In this document: positions 12,170 to 19,405 of the stretch, in pieces
Layout of the letters: each line of letters opens with the position of its first letter
How positions within the stretch are numbered: the stretch's first letter is position 1
NCBI GenBank assembly: GCA_964550845.1
Contig: CAZKAD010000013.1
Span: 1 to 21,393, forward strand
Source: CAYTKU01 sp964550845
GTDB taxonomy: Bacteria > Patescibacteriota > Patescibacteriia > Magasanikbacterales > UBA922
Reading direction: 5' to 3'
Length of the DNA: 21,393 nt
Made by a program: the position numbers and the translations under genes
The notes under the pieces: model-generated
Told to the model about the DNA's origin: nothing
What the model saw: the letters and a program-made list of their open reading frames with translations, nothing else
The model's database searches: none

Positions 12170-13006
12170 TTAGTTTATTTCTACAACTTCTGTAGAAAAA
12201 TTTGGATTTTTAAAGAGGTGATCACATTTTTTTAAAAGCTCTTCATCTTTGTTTTTAACAAAAAGGAGGGCTTTTTTTATTGGCGTGTCTTTTTCTGAAC
12301 CGAGAAAAACAAGCACTGCTCCTTGTGACTTAGAGAAATCTTGTTCTATGATAGGTGAGGTGGCTCCTTCAATAATTTGGATATTAGTTCCACTAAAATC
12401 GTTTTTTTGACGTGAAAAAAATATTTGGTTTTCATGGAGTGAGACATAGGGGACTGCTCCGACCATAAGTTTATATTGAGTCAGTCCAATGTCAGAATGA
12501 AGGCCATAGAGATTCCTGTCTCGGCCGTGGATAAAAAAAGATTTTTTTGTATCAATACCTTTCTGGTAGATGAGATAATCAGCAACTACTCCCGCATTTA
12601 CTGGAAGCGTAATCTCGAGATCTTTTATGAAAGTTCGGTAAATAACAGAAAATTTATCTGGATAAATATTATAAATAGATCCACCGAGGTAGTCATCTTT
12701 TTTATAGAGAGAAATAGCTTCAATTTGAGCTCCTGCACTCAATTTGTTTTTAATTTCTTCTTCAACCTCAAATACTTTTGGATTATCTTTTTGACCTATA
12801 TTTGATACATACAGGGGCTTGAATTTTTTCATATACGTCAGATCAACTGTCTCAACTACAAATTCATAACCTGCATCTTTCAGACGTGTTTGAGATTTTA
12901 AAATTTTTTTTGCGACTTTTTCTTGAAAACATGATAAAGCATTTTGTTTGCCAAGTATATCTACTTTCCAAGTTATGTATTGAGGATAAATAAAACTATC
13001 TTTCAT
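12170..13006 (-). CDS. Candidate GNAT/FemAB-type acyltransferase, partner of the ATP-grasp gene
   Basis: A soluble protein of 278 residues, placed only tentatively. The middle resembles the acyltransferase (GNAT/FemAB) fold: SAGAQIEAISLYKKDDYLGG (about 90-109) looks like the central strand pair, and the later segment FFIHGRDRNLYGLHSDIGLT followed by QYKLMVGAVPYVS (about 157-189) matches the FemAB-like ending in which a Gly-Leu precedes a Tyr/Phe-Lys and Gly-Ala. The N-terminal 60 residues and C-terminal 80 are not recognised. It starts 3 bases after the ATP-grasp gene, so the two are almost certainly co-translated and act in one pathway. An alternative is a fold unrelated to GNAT. Confidence 0.5.
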   Translation of the reverse strand: MKDSFIYPQYITWKVDILGKQNALSCFQEKVAKKILKSQTRLKDAGYEFVVETVDLTYMKKFKPLYVSNIGQKDNPKVFEVEEEIKNKLSAGAQIEAISLYKKDDYLGGSIYNIYPDKFSVIYRTFIKDLEITLPVNAGVVADYLIYQKGIDTKKSFFIHGRDRNLYGLHSDIGLTQYKLMVGAVPYVSLHENQIFFSRQKNDFSGTNIQIIEGATSPIIEQDFSKSQGAVLVFLGSEKDTPIKKALLFVKNKDEELLKKCDHLFKNPNFSTEVVEIN

Positions 13007-13009
13007 ATA

Positions 13010-14296
13010 TTATGATTCAGTTTCTATTTTTATCATCTGTTCAAGTCTTCTTATGTCAGCAAGGAGTTTTGGCCGATTTTTATTAAAGAGAGTAATATTA
13101 AAAACACTGCCACCTCCATTTTTGGCATATCGACAGAGTTGACCTAGTTTTTTATTCACACTGATTTTGTAAAATGACTGCAGTCTTTGTGCTTTGCGAA
13201 CCCCACCAAGTTGTGTAAGTTTTCCTTCTTTTTTTGCAAAAAATTTCATAGCCACACTAAACCCTTTTACTTTTCTTGGAATATATATTTTCTCTGGGAT
13301 TCGGATCTTTATATCGTTCATGGTCAGGTTTATTCCATAAGATAGCTCATAAAGGTCATGACGAAATCCTCCTAATCGAGGACCAAGTTCAATAACTTTC
13401 CAGCTATTTTCCATTTTCATTAATTCTACATGAACTGAAGTACTTCTTAGTCCAAGTGCATGGATAGCTTTTTCTGCTACTTTTTGGGCAGCAGCTACGC
13501 TTGTTTTTTTGAGTAGCGTCGGGGTCATTTGTGCATAACCAAAAAAATCGTCAAAACCAACTGATCTTCCTGTTTTGATATGTACCAACGGACAAAAACA
13601 TGCTTTTCCTCGGCTCGTAACATGAGCGTCAATAGAATACATATCACCTTCCATAAATTGTTCTACGAGAACCTTTGGTTCCCAGTTTCCATTGGATTTT
13701 TTGTATGCACTTTTTATGGTACGAAATATTCGTTTTAAGGTTTTCTCAAGTTCTTCTCGGTGATATACAATAGTGACGAGTTTGCTTTCATCGAGTCCTG
13801 TGGGTTTTACGATGGCAGGATATCCAATACGTGTTTCAATTTCTTGTATGGTATTTTTTCCAAGATCCTTAACAAGTAAATAGCGTGGGGTAATTTTGCT
13901 ATCATAAATTTTAAATCTTCGGCGCATCAAAATTTTATTCGTTGACCAGATGAGCGATTGCGGGGTAGTTGTACGTAAATACGGAACATGAGGAATAACT
14001 CTTGATAATATCGGTGCAGATCGATCTCCGCGTCCAGTTATAGCCAAAATTTGATTTTCGTAAGGAAGAAGCATTTTTTGTATCTCGGTATCAGAATGAG
14101 TATCGCATGAAAGATGTAGGTCTATTTCTTTAAGAGTTTTTTTAATTTTTTCATCATTATTTTGTTTCACATCTGTAATCAGTGCGATACGATATTTTAT
14201 TTTGTTTTCTTTTTGATATTTTCGGATTATATCAATAATCCCTTCAGGGATTTTATGAACAAAAATAATAATATTCTTTTTTGGTTTTGTGGTCAT
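13010..14296 (-). CDS. ATP-grasp ligase
   Basis: A protein of 428 residues from the ATG at 14296. An upstream ATG at 14338 is rejected because the promoter would place the transcript start inside that extension. A Rossmann-like N-terminal domain (about 8-110, NIIIFVHKIPEGI and ALITDV) precedes the ATP-grasp fold (about 120-325). K164 in IGYPAIVKPTGLDESKLV, E212 in VLVEQFMEGDMYSID and IELGPRLGGFRHD (302-314) are the nucleotide- and magnesium-binding elements, most like carbamoyl-phosphate synthase or biotin carboxylase-type ligases. The C-terminal 100 residues form a lid-like domain. It should join a carboxylate to an amine using ATP, but the substrate is unknown. It is first in an operon with the acyltransferase-like gene. 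Confidence 0.85.
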   Translation of the reverse strand: MTTKPKKNIIIFVHKIPEGIIDIIRKYQKENKIKYRIALITDVKQNNDEKIKKTLKEIDLHLSCDTHSDTEIQKMLLPYENQILAITGRGDRSAPILSRVIPHVPYLRTTTPQSLIWSTNKILMRRRFKIYDSKITPRYLLVKDLGKNTIQEIETRIGYPAIVKPTGLDESKLVTIVYHREELEKTLKRIFRTIKSAYKKSNGNWEPKVLVEQFMEGDMYSIDAHVTSRGKACFCPLVHIKTGRSVGFDDFFGYAQMTPTLLKKTSVAAAQKVAEKAIHALGLRSTSVHVELMKMENSWKVIELGPRLGGFRHDLYELSYGINLTMNDIKIRIPEKIYIPRKVKGFSVAMKFFAKKEGKLTQLGGVRKAQRLQSFYKISVNKKLGQLCRYAKNGGGSVFNITLFNKNRPKLLADIRRLEQMIKIETES

Positions 14297-14328
14297 AGAA
14301 AGAAAAAATGCCTTTTGAAAGACACAAA

Positions 14329-14357
14329 ATTGTAACAAAAAAAGAGAAGAATGTCAA
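14329..14357 (-). promoter_or_regulatory. Promoter of the ATP-grasp/acyltransferase operon
   Basis: On the minus strand TTGACA (complement of 14352-14357), 17 bases, TACAAT (complement of 14329-14334): 11 of 12 consensus positions. It lies directly after the pfkB-like stop and predicts a start near 14322, fixing the gene start at 14296. Confidence 0.85.
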
Positions 14358-14360
14358 GTA

Positions 14361-15329
14361 TTAGAGGGCTTTGACCAGGGTGTTTTTAAACTTTTTTATA
14401 AAAGAGGAAAGTTTTTGTTTTGAGAGAAGTCCTGTCTGGGCTCCAATATGCCCTATGACGCTCGCAGAATTGGCATTGCCCCACTGCATTGCCTCACGGA
14501 TATTTTTGTTGTGGAAGAGAGCTGAAAGGAAACCACTGGCATAGGCATCACCTGCCCCAGTTTTGGAGGTATTTTTGACTGGGTAGACAGAAAGCTGGTA
14601 GATGATGATTCCATCACTGGCATAAGACCCATTGGCTCCATCTGTGATGATAACCATTTCTGCTCCAAAAGAGTGGAGCTTGGTAAAGAGGTTTGGAAGG
14701 GAAAGTTTCGATCCTACGAGTTTTTGTGCTTCTTCTTTATTCACAAAGAGCACATCGGTAAGCCCAAGTATTTTTTTAAAGGCAGTAATTCCTGCTCCCA
14801 TTTGGTAGGAACCAGGGTTTACTGCAAGTTTTATTTCTGGGTGTTTTTTGAGATATGAAATAAGCTGGTTTTGGATTTTTTCAAATCCTTCTCCAAGAGA
14901 GGTATAGTAAATCCACTTCGTTTGTGGAATTTTTGGAAGGGCATATTTTCTTTTACTGTGATAAGAAAGTATTGTCCTCTCGCCCTTATAATTTAATACC
15001 AAAGAATACCGTGTTTTATTTCGTTTTTCTTGGCGTACAAGATCAGTTGATACTTTTTCTTGCTTAAGATGCTGAAGAATAAATTCAGCGTTTAAATCTG
15101 TGCCAAGTACAGTTACAATACCACAATGAAGTCCGAGTCTGCTTGATCCAACTGCTACATTGGCAGCGTTTCCTCCGACGGCTTCACCTGCTTCAAAAAT
15201 ACTAATTTTATCGGCATAGTCAAGGCAGAGGAGTTTTTTGTCAGAAGAAAGATGAACATCAGGATTTTTTTCATCAATCATGGCATAGGTATCAACCGTA
15301 CAATCGCCAAGGGTAATAAGATCAAACAT
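14361..15329 (-). CDS. PfkB-family carbohydrate kinase
   Basis: Ribokinase/PfkB sugar kinase of 322 residues from the ATG at 15329 (MFDLITLGDCTVDTYAMID). This start is preferred because it follows the upstream stop codon by one base; the longer frame would overlap the previous gene. Motifs are EAGEAVGGNAANVAVGSSRL (46-65, PfkB signature 1), the substrate lid region, NKEEAQKLVG (about 197-206) and KTGAGDAYASGF (256-267, signature 2) with the catalytic base D261. The substrate is unknown; the operon also encodes RpiB and an Rpe-like protein, which suggests a pentose or pentose-derived sugar phosphate pathway. It is the last gene of the operon. Confidence 0.9.
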   Translation of the reverse strand: MFDLITLGDCTVDTYAMIDEKNPDVHLSSDKKLLCLDYADKISIFEAGEAVGGNAANVAVGSSRLGLHCGIVTVLGTDLNAEFILQHLKQEKVSTDLVRQEKRNKTRYSLVLNYKGERTILSYHSKRKYALPKIPQTKWIYYTSLGEGFEKIQNQLISYLKKHPEIKLAVNPGSYQMGAGITAFKKILGLTDVLFVNKEEAQKLVGSKLSLPNLFTKLHSFGAEMVIITDGANGSYASDGIIIYQLSVYPVKNTSKTGAGDAYASGFLSALFHNKNIREAMQWGNANSASVIGHIGAQTGLLSKQKLSSFIKKFKNTLVKAL

Positions 15330-15330
15330 A

Positions 15331-15660
15331 TTATTTGGTATGTTTTTTGACCCGCCACATTTTTTGGTACTTTTTGAGATCTTCTGGTCCATGTTTGTGA
15401 AGACCCAGGAGGATTTCTACAAATTGAATAGTACTGCCAAGAAAGATGGCGCTACTGACCCAAATAAGAGCAGTATTGCCATGAACGATGGCATAGAGAA
15501 GTAATGCTGCGGCACCGAGAATACGAATCAAATCTTGTCTATGTTCGAGCTCGACAAAGGTGGCATAAAAAAGCAAGAATATACCAATGCCAAGATGAAG
15601 ATAGACCAGAGTATCAATGGGATCAGTAGGAAGAGTTGGAAAAAGGGAAGTAAAAAACAT
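15331..15660 (-). CDS. Uncharacterised small membrane protein with three helices
   Basis: A protein of 109 residues with three hydrophobic segments at about 17-36 (TLVYLHLGIGIFLLFYATF), 46-60 (RILGAAALLLYAIVH) and 64-86 (ALIWVSSAIFLGSTIQFVEI), followed by a basic, His-containing tail (LLGLHKHGPEDLKKYQK). No family recognised. It lies between the AhpF-like flavoprotein, whose stop it nearly touches, and the PfkB kinase, whose start is 1 base after its stop. Operon position suggests a membrane accessory for one of its neighbours, but that is only context. Confidence 0.78.
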   Translation of the reverse strand: MFFTSLFPTLPTDPIDTLVYLHLGIGIFLLFYATFVELEHRQDLIRILGAAALLLYAIVHGNTALIWVSSAIFLGSTIQFVEILLGLHKHGPEDLKKYQKMWRVKKHTK

Positions 15661-15661
15661 A

Positions 15662-16612
15662 TTATTCGTGCCATCTATTGATATAATCTATAGCCGCGAG
15701 AACTGCGGTAACTCCGAGTCCTGCGGAGATAGAAATTTGTTTATAAGGAATATTGGTAACGTCACCGGCTGCAAAAATTCCAGGAATATTCGTTTGCCCG
15801 ATTTTGTCGGTTTCTATTTCACCTGTAGGGGTTTTCTTTATGTTAGTCGCAAAATAGGAATTTGGAATATTTCCCACATGGATCATGACTCCTTGGGTTG
15901 ATATTTCTTTCAGTTCATCTCCAGTTCCTTGTGTATATTTTACTCCAGTTACCAACTTTTCTCCAATAATTTCTTTCGTATTGGCTTCATAAATTATTTC
16001 TACATTGTTCATCTGTTTTACTTTATCAATGAGAATATTTTCTCCTTTGGGAAATCCTCCGTTGGTTTCTTTGCTATTGGGGAATTTGGTCAAAAGGTAG
16101 ACTTTACTGGCAATGGTTCCCATCATAAGTGCAGATTCAAGAGCAGAGTTTCCTGCACCAATCGTACACGTGATTTTATTTTTGAACAGTGGCCCATCGC
16201 AGACAGTACAGTACGTGACACCTCGCCCCTTGAGATCAATTTCTCCTGGTACGCTAAGGTTTCGTGGATGAATACCACTTCCTATAAGAACTGTTTTGGT
16301 TTCAAATCTTTTTTCAATGCCATGAAAGTCTTTGGTAACCACAATATGGTGATTTTTTTCTGAAATGATATCTATTACCTCAAGTCCATTTTCAAATTTT
16401 ACGCCATAAGAAAGCGCATGCTTGTAAAAATCATCGGCCAGTTGAATACCAGTGGTATGAATAGTTCCTGGCCAATTGTCGACGTCTCCGGAAAGAGCGA
16501 CCTCTCCACCAATATCTTTACTCAGAACAACAAAATTAAGATTTCTTCGAGCAGCATAGACGGCTGCAGAGCATCCCGCAGCCGCAGCACCAATAATAAC
16601 AAGATCAAGCAT
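15662..16612 (-). CDS. Thioredoxin reductase/AhpF-like FAD disulfide reductase
   Basis: A low-molecular-weight disulfide reductase flavoprotein of 316 residues. FAD is bound by IIGAAAAGCSAAVYAARR (6-23) and by FAAGDVTNIPYKQISISAG (280-298). The redox-active pair is C135 and C138 in YCTVCDGPLFK. The second nucleotide-binding motif is IGAGNSALESA (151-161). The HRRxxxR element that binds the 2'-phosphate of NADPH in TrxB is missing: the region reads YLLTKFPNSKETNGG (172-186). CDGPLFK and VPYKQI-like IPYKQISISAG recall the C-terminal half of AhpF, an NADH-linked enzyme, but the N-terminal AhpF thioredoxin-fold domain is absent. The operon also contains pentose phosphate genes. The electron donor and acceptor are undetermined. 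Confidence 0.9.
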   Translation of the reverse strand: MLDLVIIGAAAAGCSAAVYAARRNLNFVVLSKDIGGEVALSGDVDNWPGTIHTTGIQLADDFYKHALSYGVKFENGLEVIDIISEKNHHIVVTKDFHGIEKRFETKTVLIGSGIHPRNLSVPGEIDLKGRGVTYCTVCDGPLFKNKITCTIGAGNSALESALMMGTIASKVYLLTKFPNSKETNGGFPKGENILIDKVKQMNNVEIIYEANTKEIIGEKLVTGVKYTQGTGDELKEISTQGVMIHVGNIPNSYFATNIKKTPTGEIETDKIGQTNIPGIFAAGDVTNIPYKQISISAGLGVTAVLAAIDYINRWHE

Positions 16613-16630
16613 AATTAAAGGGTTAATAAC

Positions 16631-17308
16631 TTAGAGAGCTTCTTCTGCTTTGTCTTTCAGGCGAAGAATATTCGCTTCGGGATCTCCATGTCCAAACACT
16701 GCATTCCCCACACAAATCATATTTGCTCCGGCCCGTACTACATCTTGAATATTTTCTTCAGTTATCCCACCATCAACTTCAATATGAATAGTCGGATGCA
16801 TAGAACGGATCGCTTGAATTTTATCGAGAAGATGAATATCTGCGACCTGGCCAGAAGGTCCGGGTTGTACTCCCAGAAGAGTCACGCAATAGAGATGCTC
16901 CATAAGGGGCTCTAAAATTTTTACTGGAGTGTCTGGTTTTAAGGCTACTGACACATCTGCACCATAGGCAAAAAAGGTGGGCATAGTATCAAGAAGAACA
17001 TTGTGAGAGCCAGTTTCAACTGGTGGATAGTGAGATTCAGCATGGATAATAATCCGAGAAATATTTTCGAGTCGTCCCCAGCTATTCATTTCTTTGCGTG
17101 GTTCTTGTACCATCAGGTGAAGCTCATACCCCACTTTTGTATTCATGGCGCGAATAATATCTGGATTATGCCAATTTTCGAATGGTGTAAATTTGCCATC
17201 GGCAATGTCTATTTGCACAAGAGAGCAGACTTCTTCAATAGCCCTGAGCTGGTGGGCAAACTGTTCTTGAGATTGAACATTAATCGTAGGAATAATCTGA
17301 ATTTCCAT
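16631..17308 (-). CDS. rpe: Ribulose-phosphate 3-epimerase-like TIM-barrel protein
   Basis: A TIM-barrel protein of 225 residues of the Rpe family, which interconverts ribulose 5-phosphate and xylulose 5-phosphate. Family elements are VQIDIADGKFTPFENW (31-46), YELHLMVQEP (61-70), VTLLGVQPGPSGQ, and IEVDGGITEENIQDVVRAGA with the phosphate loop VGNAVFG. D34, D37, H64 and the Asp of VDGG are in place, but the first metal ligand, usually His in HxDxMDG, is Gln32, and the NPGFGGQ loop reads QPGPSGQ. It may therefore be a diverged epimerase or act on a related sugar phosphate. It lies 11 bases downstream of rpiB and 18 bases upstream of the flavoprotein gene. Confidence 0.82.
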   Translation of the reverse strand: MEIQIIPTINVQSQEQFAHQLRAIEEVCSLVQIDIADGKFTPFENWHNPDIIRAMNTKVGYELHLMVQEPRKEMNSWGRLENISRIIIHAESHYPPVETGSHNVLLDTMPTFFAYGADVSVALKPDTPVKILEPLMEHLYCVTLLGVQPGPSGQVADIHLLDKIQAIRSMHPTIHIEVDGGITEENIQDVVRAGANMICVGNAVFGHGDPEANILRLKDKAEEAL

Positions 17309-17319
17309 AAAGAATAAAA

Positions 17320-17784
17320 TTAATTTTGTTTTTCTATTTCTGATACTTCGTGGAGTCTACGAGCGTGTCTTTCTGCTTCACTAAAGTCAGTTTCTAGCCA
17401 TTTTCGTACAATTGCTAGGGCATGTTCTTCACTTCCAAGTTTACTCGCCAGACACAGAACATTGGTATTATCGTCCTGCATCATCGTTTCTGCTGCCATG
17501 AGATTGTAGCCAATACCAGCTCGAATGTCATCAAATTTGTTGGCAGCAATGCAAACACCAATGCCATTTTTGCAAATCAAAATACCTCGTCCGGTCTTTT
17601 CAATTACTTTTTTGCTCACTGCTTCTGCATAGGGTGGGTAGTCATCAGTTTCATCATAGTCTTTCGGACCAAGATCTTTTACCGGCAGATTTAATTCATT
17701 TTCTAAGTATCGGACCAGTCTATTTTTGAGTGCATAGCCACCATGGTCTGAGGCAATAAAGAGGGGACCTGTGTACATAAACAA
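17320..17784 (-). CDS. rpiB: Ribose-5-phosphate isomerase B
   Basis: RpiB/LacAB-family isomerase of 154 residues, interconverting ribose 5-phosphate and ribulose 5-phosphate. It has FIASDHGGYALKNRLVRYLE (9-28), DYPPYAEAVSKKV (48-60), ILICKNGIGVCIAANKFDDI (68-87) with the catalytic Cys71, and ETMMQDDNTNVLCLASKLGS. The usual CGTGIG is CKNGIG here. An in-frame ATG at 17778 is a possible alternative start. It is the first gene of the operon (rpiB, rpe-like, flavoprotein, membrane protein, pfkB-like) behind an extended -10 promoter. Confidence 0.92.
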   Translation of the reverse strand: MFMYTGPLFIASDHGGYALKNRLVRYLENELNLPVKDLGPKDYDETDDYPPYAEAVSKKVIEKTGRGILICKNGIGVCIAANKFDDIRAGIGYNLMAAETMMQDDNTNVLCLASKLGSEEHALAIVRKWLETDFSEAERHARRLHEVSEIEKQN

Positions 17785-17804
17785 AGAAAAAATTCAATAT
17801 GTCC

Positions 17805-17833
17805 ATTATATCATGGGTTCTATGAGGGTGCAA
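17805..17833 (-). promoter_or_regulatory. Promoter of the rpiB operon
   Basis: On the minus strand TTGCAC (complement of 17828-17833), 17 bases, TATAAT (complement of 17805-17810) with TGA before it, an extended -10. The predicted start is near 17798, giving a leader of about 14 bases. Confidence 0.8.
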
Positions 17834-17851
17834 TTGAATTTATTCATAAAT

Positions 17852-17882
17852 AAATACTCCTTCTGAAGGAGAAGGAGTATTT
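17852..17882 (-). terminator. Intrinsic terminator after the second secreted-protein gene
   Basis: Perfect 13-bp stem AAATACTCCTTCT (17852-17864) and AGAAGGAGTATTT (17870-17882) with a 5-base loop, 8 bases after the stop codon at 17891. On the minus strand TATTTATTTATG follows, a weaker T-tract. Confidence 0.82.
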
Positions 17883-17890
17883 GGTTGATT

Positions 17891-19276
17891 TTAGAATCGC
17901 AGAAGCGGATTTGCGCGAATTGCATCACCTGGTATATTTCTACTGTCTATGGTTTTTATACCAGAACCAATAAATTGATGAAAAGGTTCTTCATCGAGGA
18001 AATCAAACTCATATGTGATACCGGTACTATTTACCTCAGGTAGGGCAAGCTGAATAAAGGCTCCTTCTTCTCCTGCGCTATTCAATACAGCACGTACAAA
18101 GTAAGTAACTCCTTCCCCGTTGCCAAGAGTGTTGGCACTTTCGTCATCAAAAACAGTGAGGTCAATACTGGTATTGTCTGAATTTTGATTGGCAAGAAGA
18201 TATTGTCCGGGTATTTGGCCTGCGAGCATTTGAAGTGGAATGCAGAATTCTTCAAGGGTACAGAGCTCAAGTTGTTGAATATTTTCGGCATTCATTCCGC
18301 CTGTTTGCATGGTGATTTTTATGGTCTTAAGAAGTGCCCTAATGTCCTGTTCTTGTTCATAACTTTTGTGGAGAATCCCAAATCCAGGAATATGTTGTTG
18401 TCCTGCCACCAGGTTTGCGCGTAGATTTTCGGTAGAGAGAGAGAGGTTTCCTGGGCTTAGCGTGAGCGGTGTACTAATACCGTTTCCAAAGCGTAAAATG
18501 CTTCTTTCTCCTGTTACTGTATCAATGGCACGATGGGCATCTGGATTGGTATCAAGACTCACTTTAAAAGATGCTCCAGGTATGGAATCGGGAAGACCCT
18601 TCACATCCAGTACGATCATCCAGTTGAGAGTGGTTTGAGCAGGAATAACGATTGGTTCTAGCAAAGAAATTGAAAGAGATGGATGCAATTGAACAAAATC
18701 ATCAAAAAGTTTTACTGCTTTCAAAGTAAGCTCACCATCTGCTCTTTGTTCATAGAGTTTAATGGCATTGATACTACTGGCTACTGTATAAAGATCGCTG
18801 TATTCACTGAGTGCAAGACCAAGAGATTCGAGTCGAATTGGTTTATCACCAGTTCTTATTTGTAATGTAGTTCCTGTTTCAGTACTGGTTGCATTGGTTA
18901 ATATATAAAGTGGTTGTCTTTGTCCTAAAATATCAAGAGAGAGTGTGCCTCGAGCTACTATAGGAACTGCAGAGCATTTATTGGCACAGGCAGTTCGAGC
19001 AAAATTATTTAAATCTGCTGCAGAAGTACAGATACCAGGTCTGTGCTGCATTTTTGATCCATCTTGGCACGTAACGTCAATTCCTGAGTACTGTCCGGGT
19101 GCACAGCCTTTTATCGTTGTAACAACCGCAGAGGTATTCACTCCACATTTTGGTGCAGCGAGTGGTTGTGCTGGAGCTGCAGCAAAAGCAAGTCCGCTTG
19201 CTATAAAGGCAGCAAGGGCGGCAACCGTAAGTTGCGTACTACTTACTTGTTTGGTTTTTACTTGCGTATCAATCAT
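17891..19276 (-). CDS. Secreted cysteine-containing protein, paralogue 1
   Basis: A protein of 461 residues from the ATG at 19276 (MIDTQVKTKQVSS); the 15-residue upstream extension overlaps the promoter and is discounted. A hydrophobic signal segment (about 16-34, LTVAALAAFIASGLAFAAA) ends in an AxA-type site. Then comes a domain with six cysteines (C44, C58, C70, C83, C97, C101) including GIDVTCQDGSKMQHRPGICT, followed by long beta-rich, Thr/Ser/Asn-rich sequence. A later cysteine pair is found in LELCTLEEFCIPLQ. The neighbouring upstream gene is a clear paralogue with the same plan. It is probably exported and surface-exposed; no enzymatic motif or sorting signal is seen. Function unknown. 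Confidence 0.82.
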   Translation of the reverse strand: MIDTQVKTKQVSSTQLTVAALAAFIASGLAFAAAPAQPLAAPKCGVNTSAVVTTIKGCAPGQYSGIDVTCQDGSKMQHRPGICTSAADLNNFARTACANKCSAVPIVARGTLSLDILGQRQPLYILTNATSTETGTTLQIRTGDKPIRLESLGLALSEYSDLYTVASSINAIKLYEQRADGELTLKAVKLFDDFVQLHPSLSISLLEPIVIPAQTTLNWMIVLDVKGLPDSIPGASFKVSLDTNPDAHRAIDTVTGERSILRFGNGISTPLTLSPGNLSLSTENLRANLVAGQQHIPGFGILHKSYEQEQDIRALLKTIKITMQTGGMNAENIQQLELCTLEEFCIPLQMLAGQIPGQYLLANQNSDNTSIDLTVFDDESANTLGNGEGVTYFVRAVLNSAGEEGAFIQLALPEVNSTGITYEFDFLDEEPFHQFIGSGIKTIDSRNIPGDAIRANPLLRF

Positions 19277-19312
19277 AAGTGAAATTAAAAATAGAAGTTG
19301 TAGTTTGTGTGA

Positions 19313-19342
19313 ATTATACAAAAATTTTCTTTTTTCAGCAAA
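19313..19342 (-). promoter_or_regulatory. Promoter of secreted paralogue 1
   Basis: On the minus strand TTGCTG (complement of 19337-19342), 18 bases, TATAAT (complement of 19313-19318). It predicts a start near 19306 and a leader of about 30 bases, supporting the ATG at 19276. Confidence 0.6.
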
Positions 19343-19364
19343 TCAAGTGCAGAAAAAAATAATA

Positions 19365-19394
19365 AAAAGAACTCACTTTTGTGAGCTCTTTTTT
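19365..19394 (-). terminator. Intrinsic terminator between the two secreted paralogues
   Basis: 13-bp stem AAAAAGAACTCAC (19365-19377) with GTGAGCTCTTTTT (19382-19394), loop TTTT, one mispair. It begins 11 bases after the stop of paralogue 2 and has T-rich sequence following on the minus strand, so the two paralogues are probably separate transcripts. Confidence 0.85.
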
Positions 19395-19405
19395 GTTTTC
19401 GTCTG

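Noticed and set aside
12178..12198. Inverted repeat TTTCTACA/TGTAGAAA between the convergent DJ-1 and acyltransferase-like genes
   Set aside because: 8-bp stem, but it lies in the coding end of the minus-strand gene and has no proper T-run on either strand; only a weak terminator candidate.
14297..14338. Upstream ATG adding 14 residues to the ATP-grasp protein
   Set aside because: The promoter -10 (14329-14334) lies within this extension, so the transcript would start after it.
15330..15392. 21-residue N-terminal extension of the PfkB kinase
   Set aside because: It overlaps the preceding membrane-protein gene, and PfkB domains begin with a strand like FDLITLGD.
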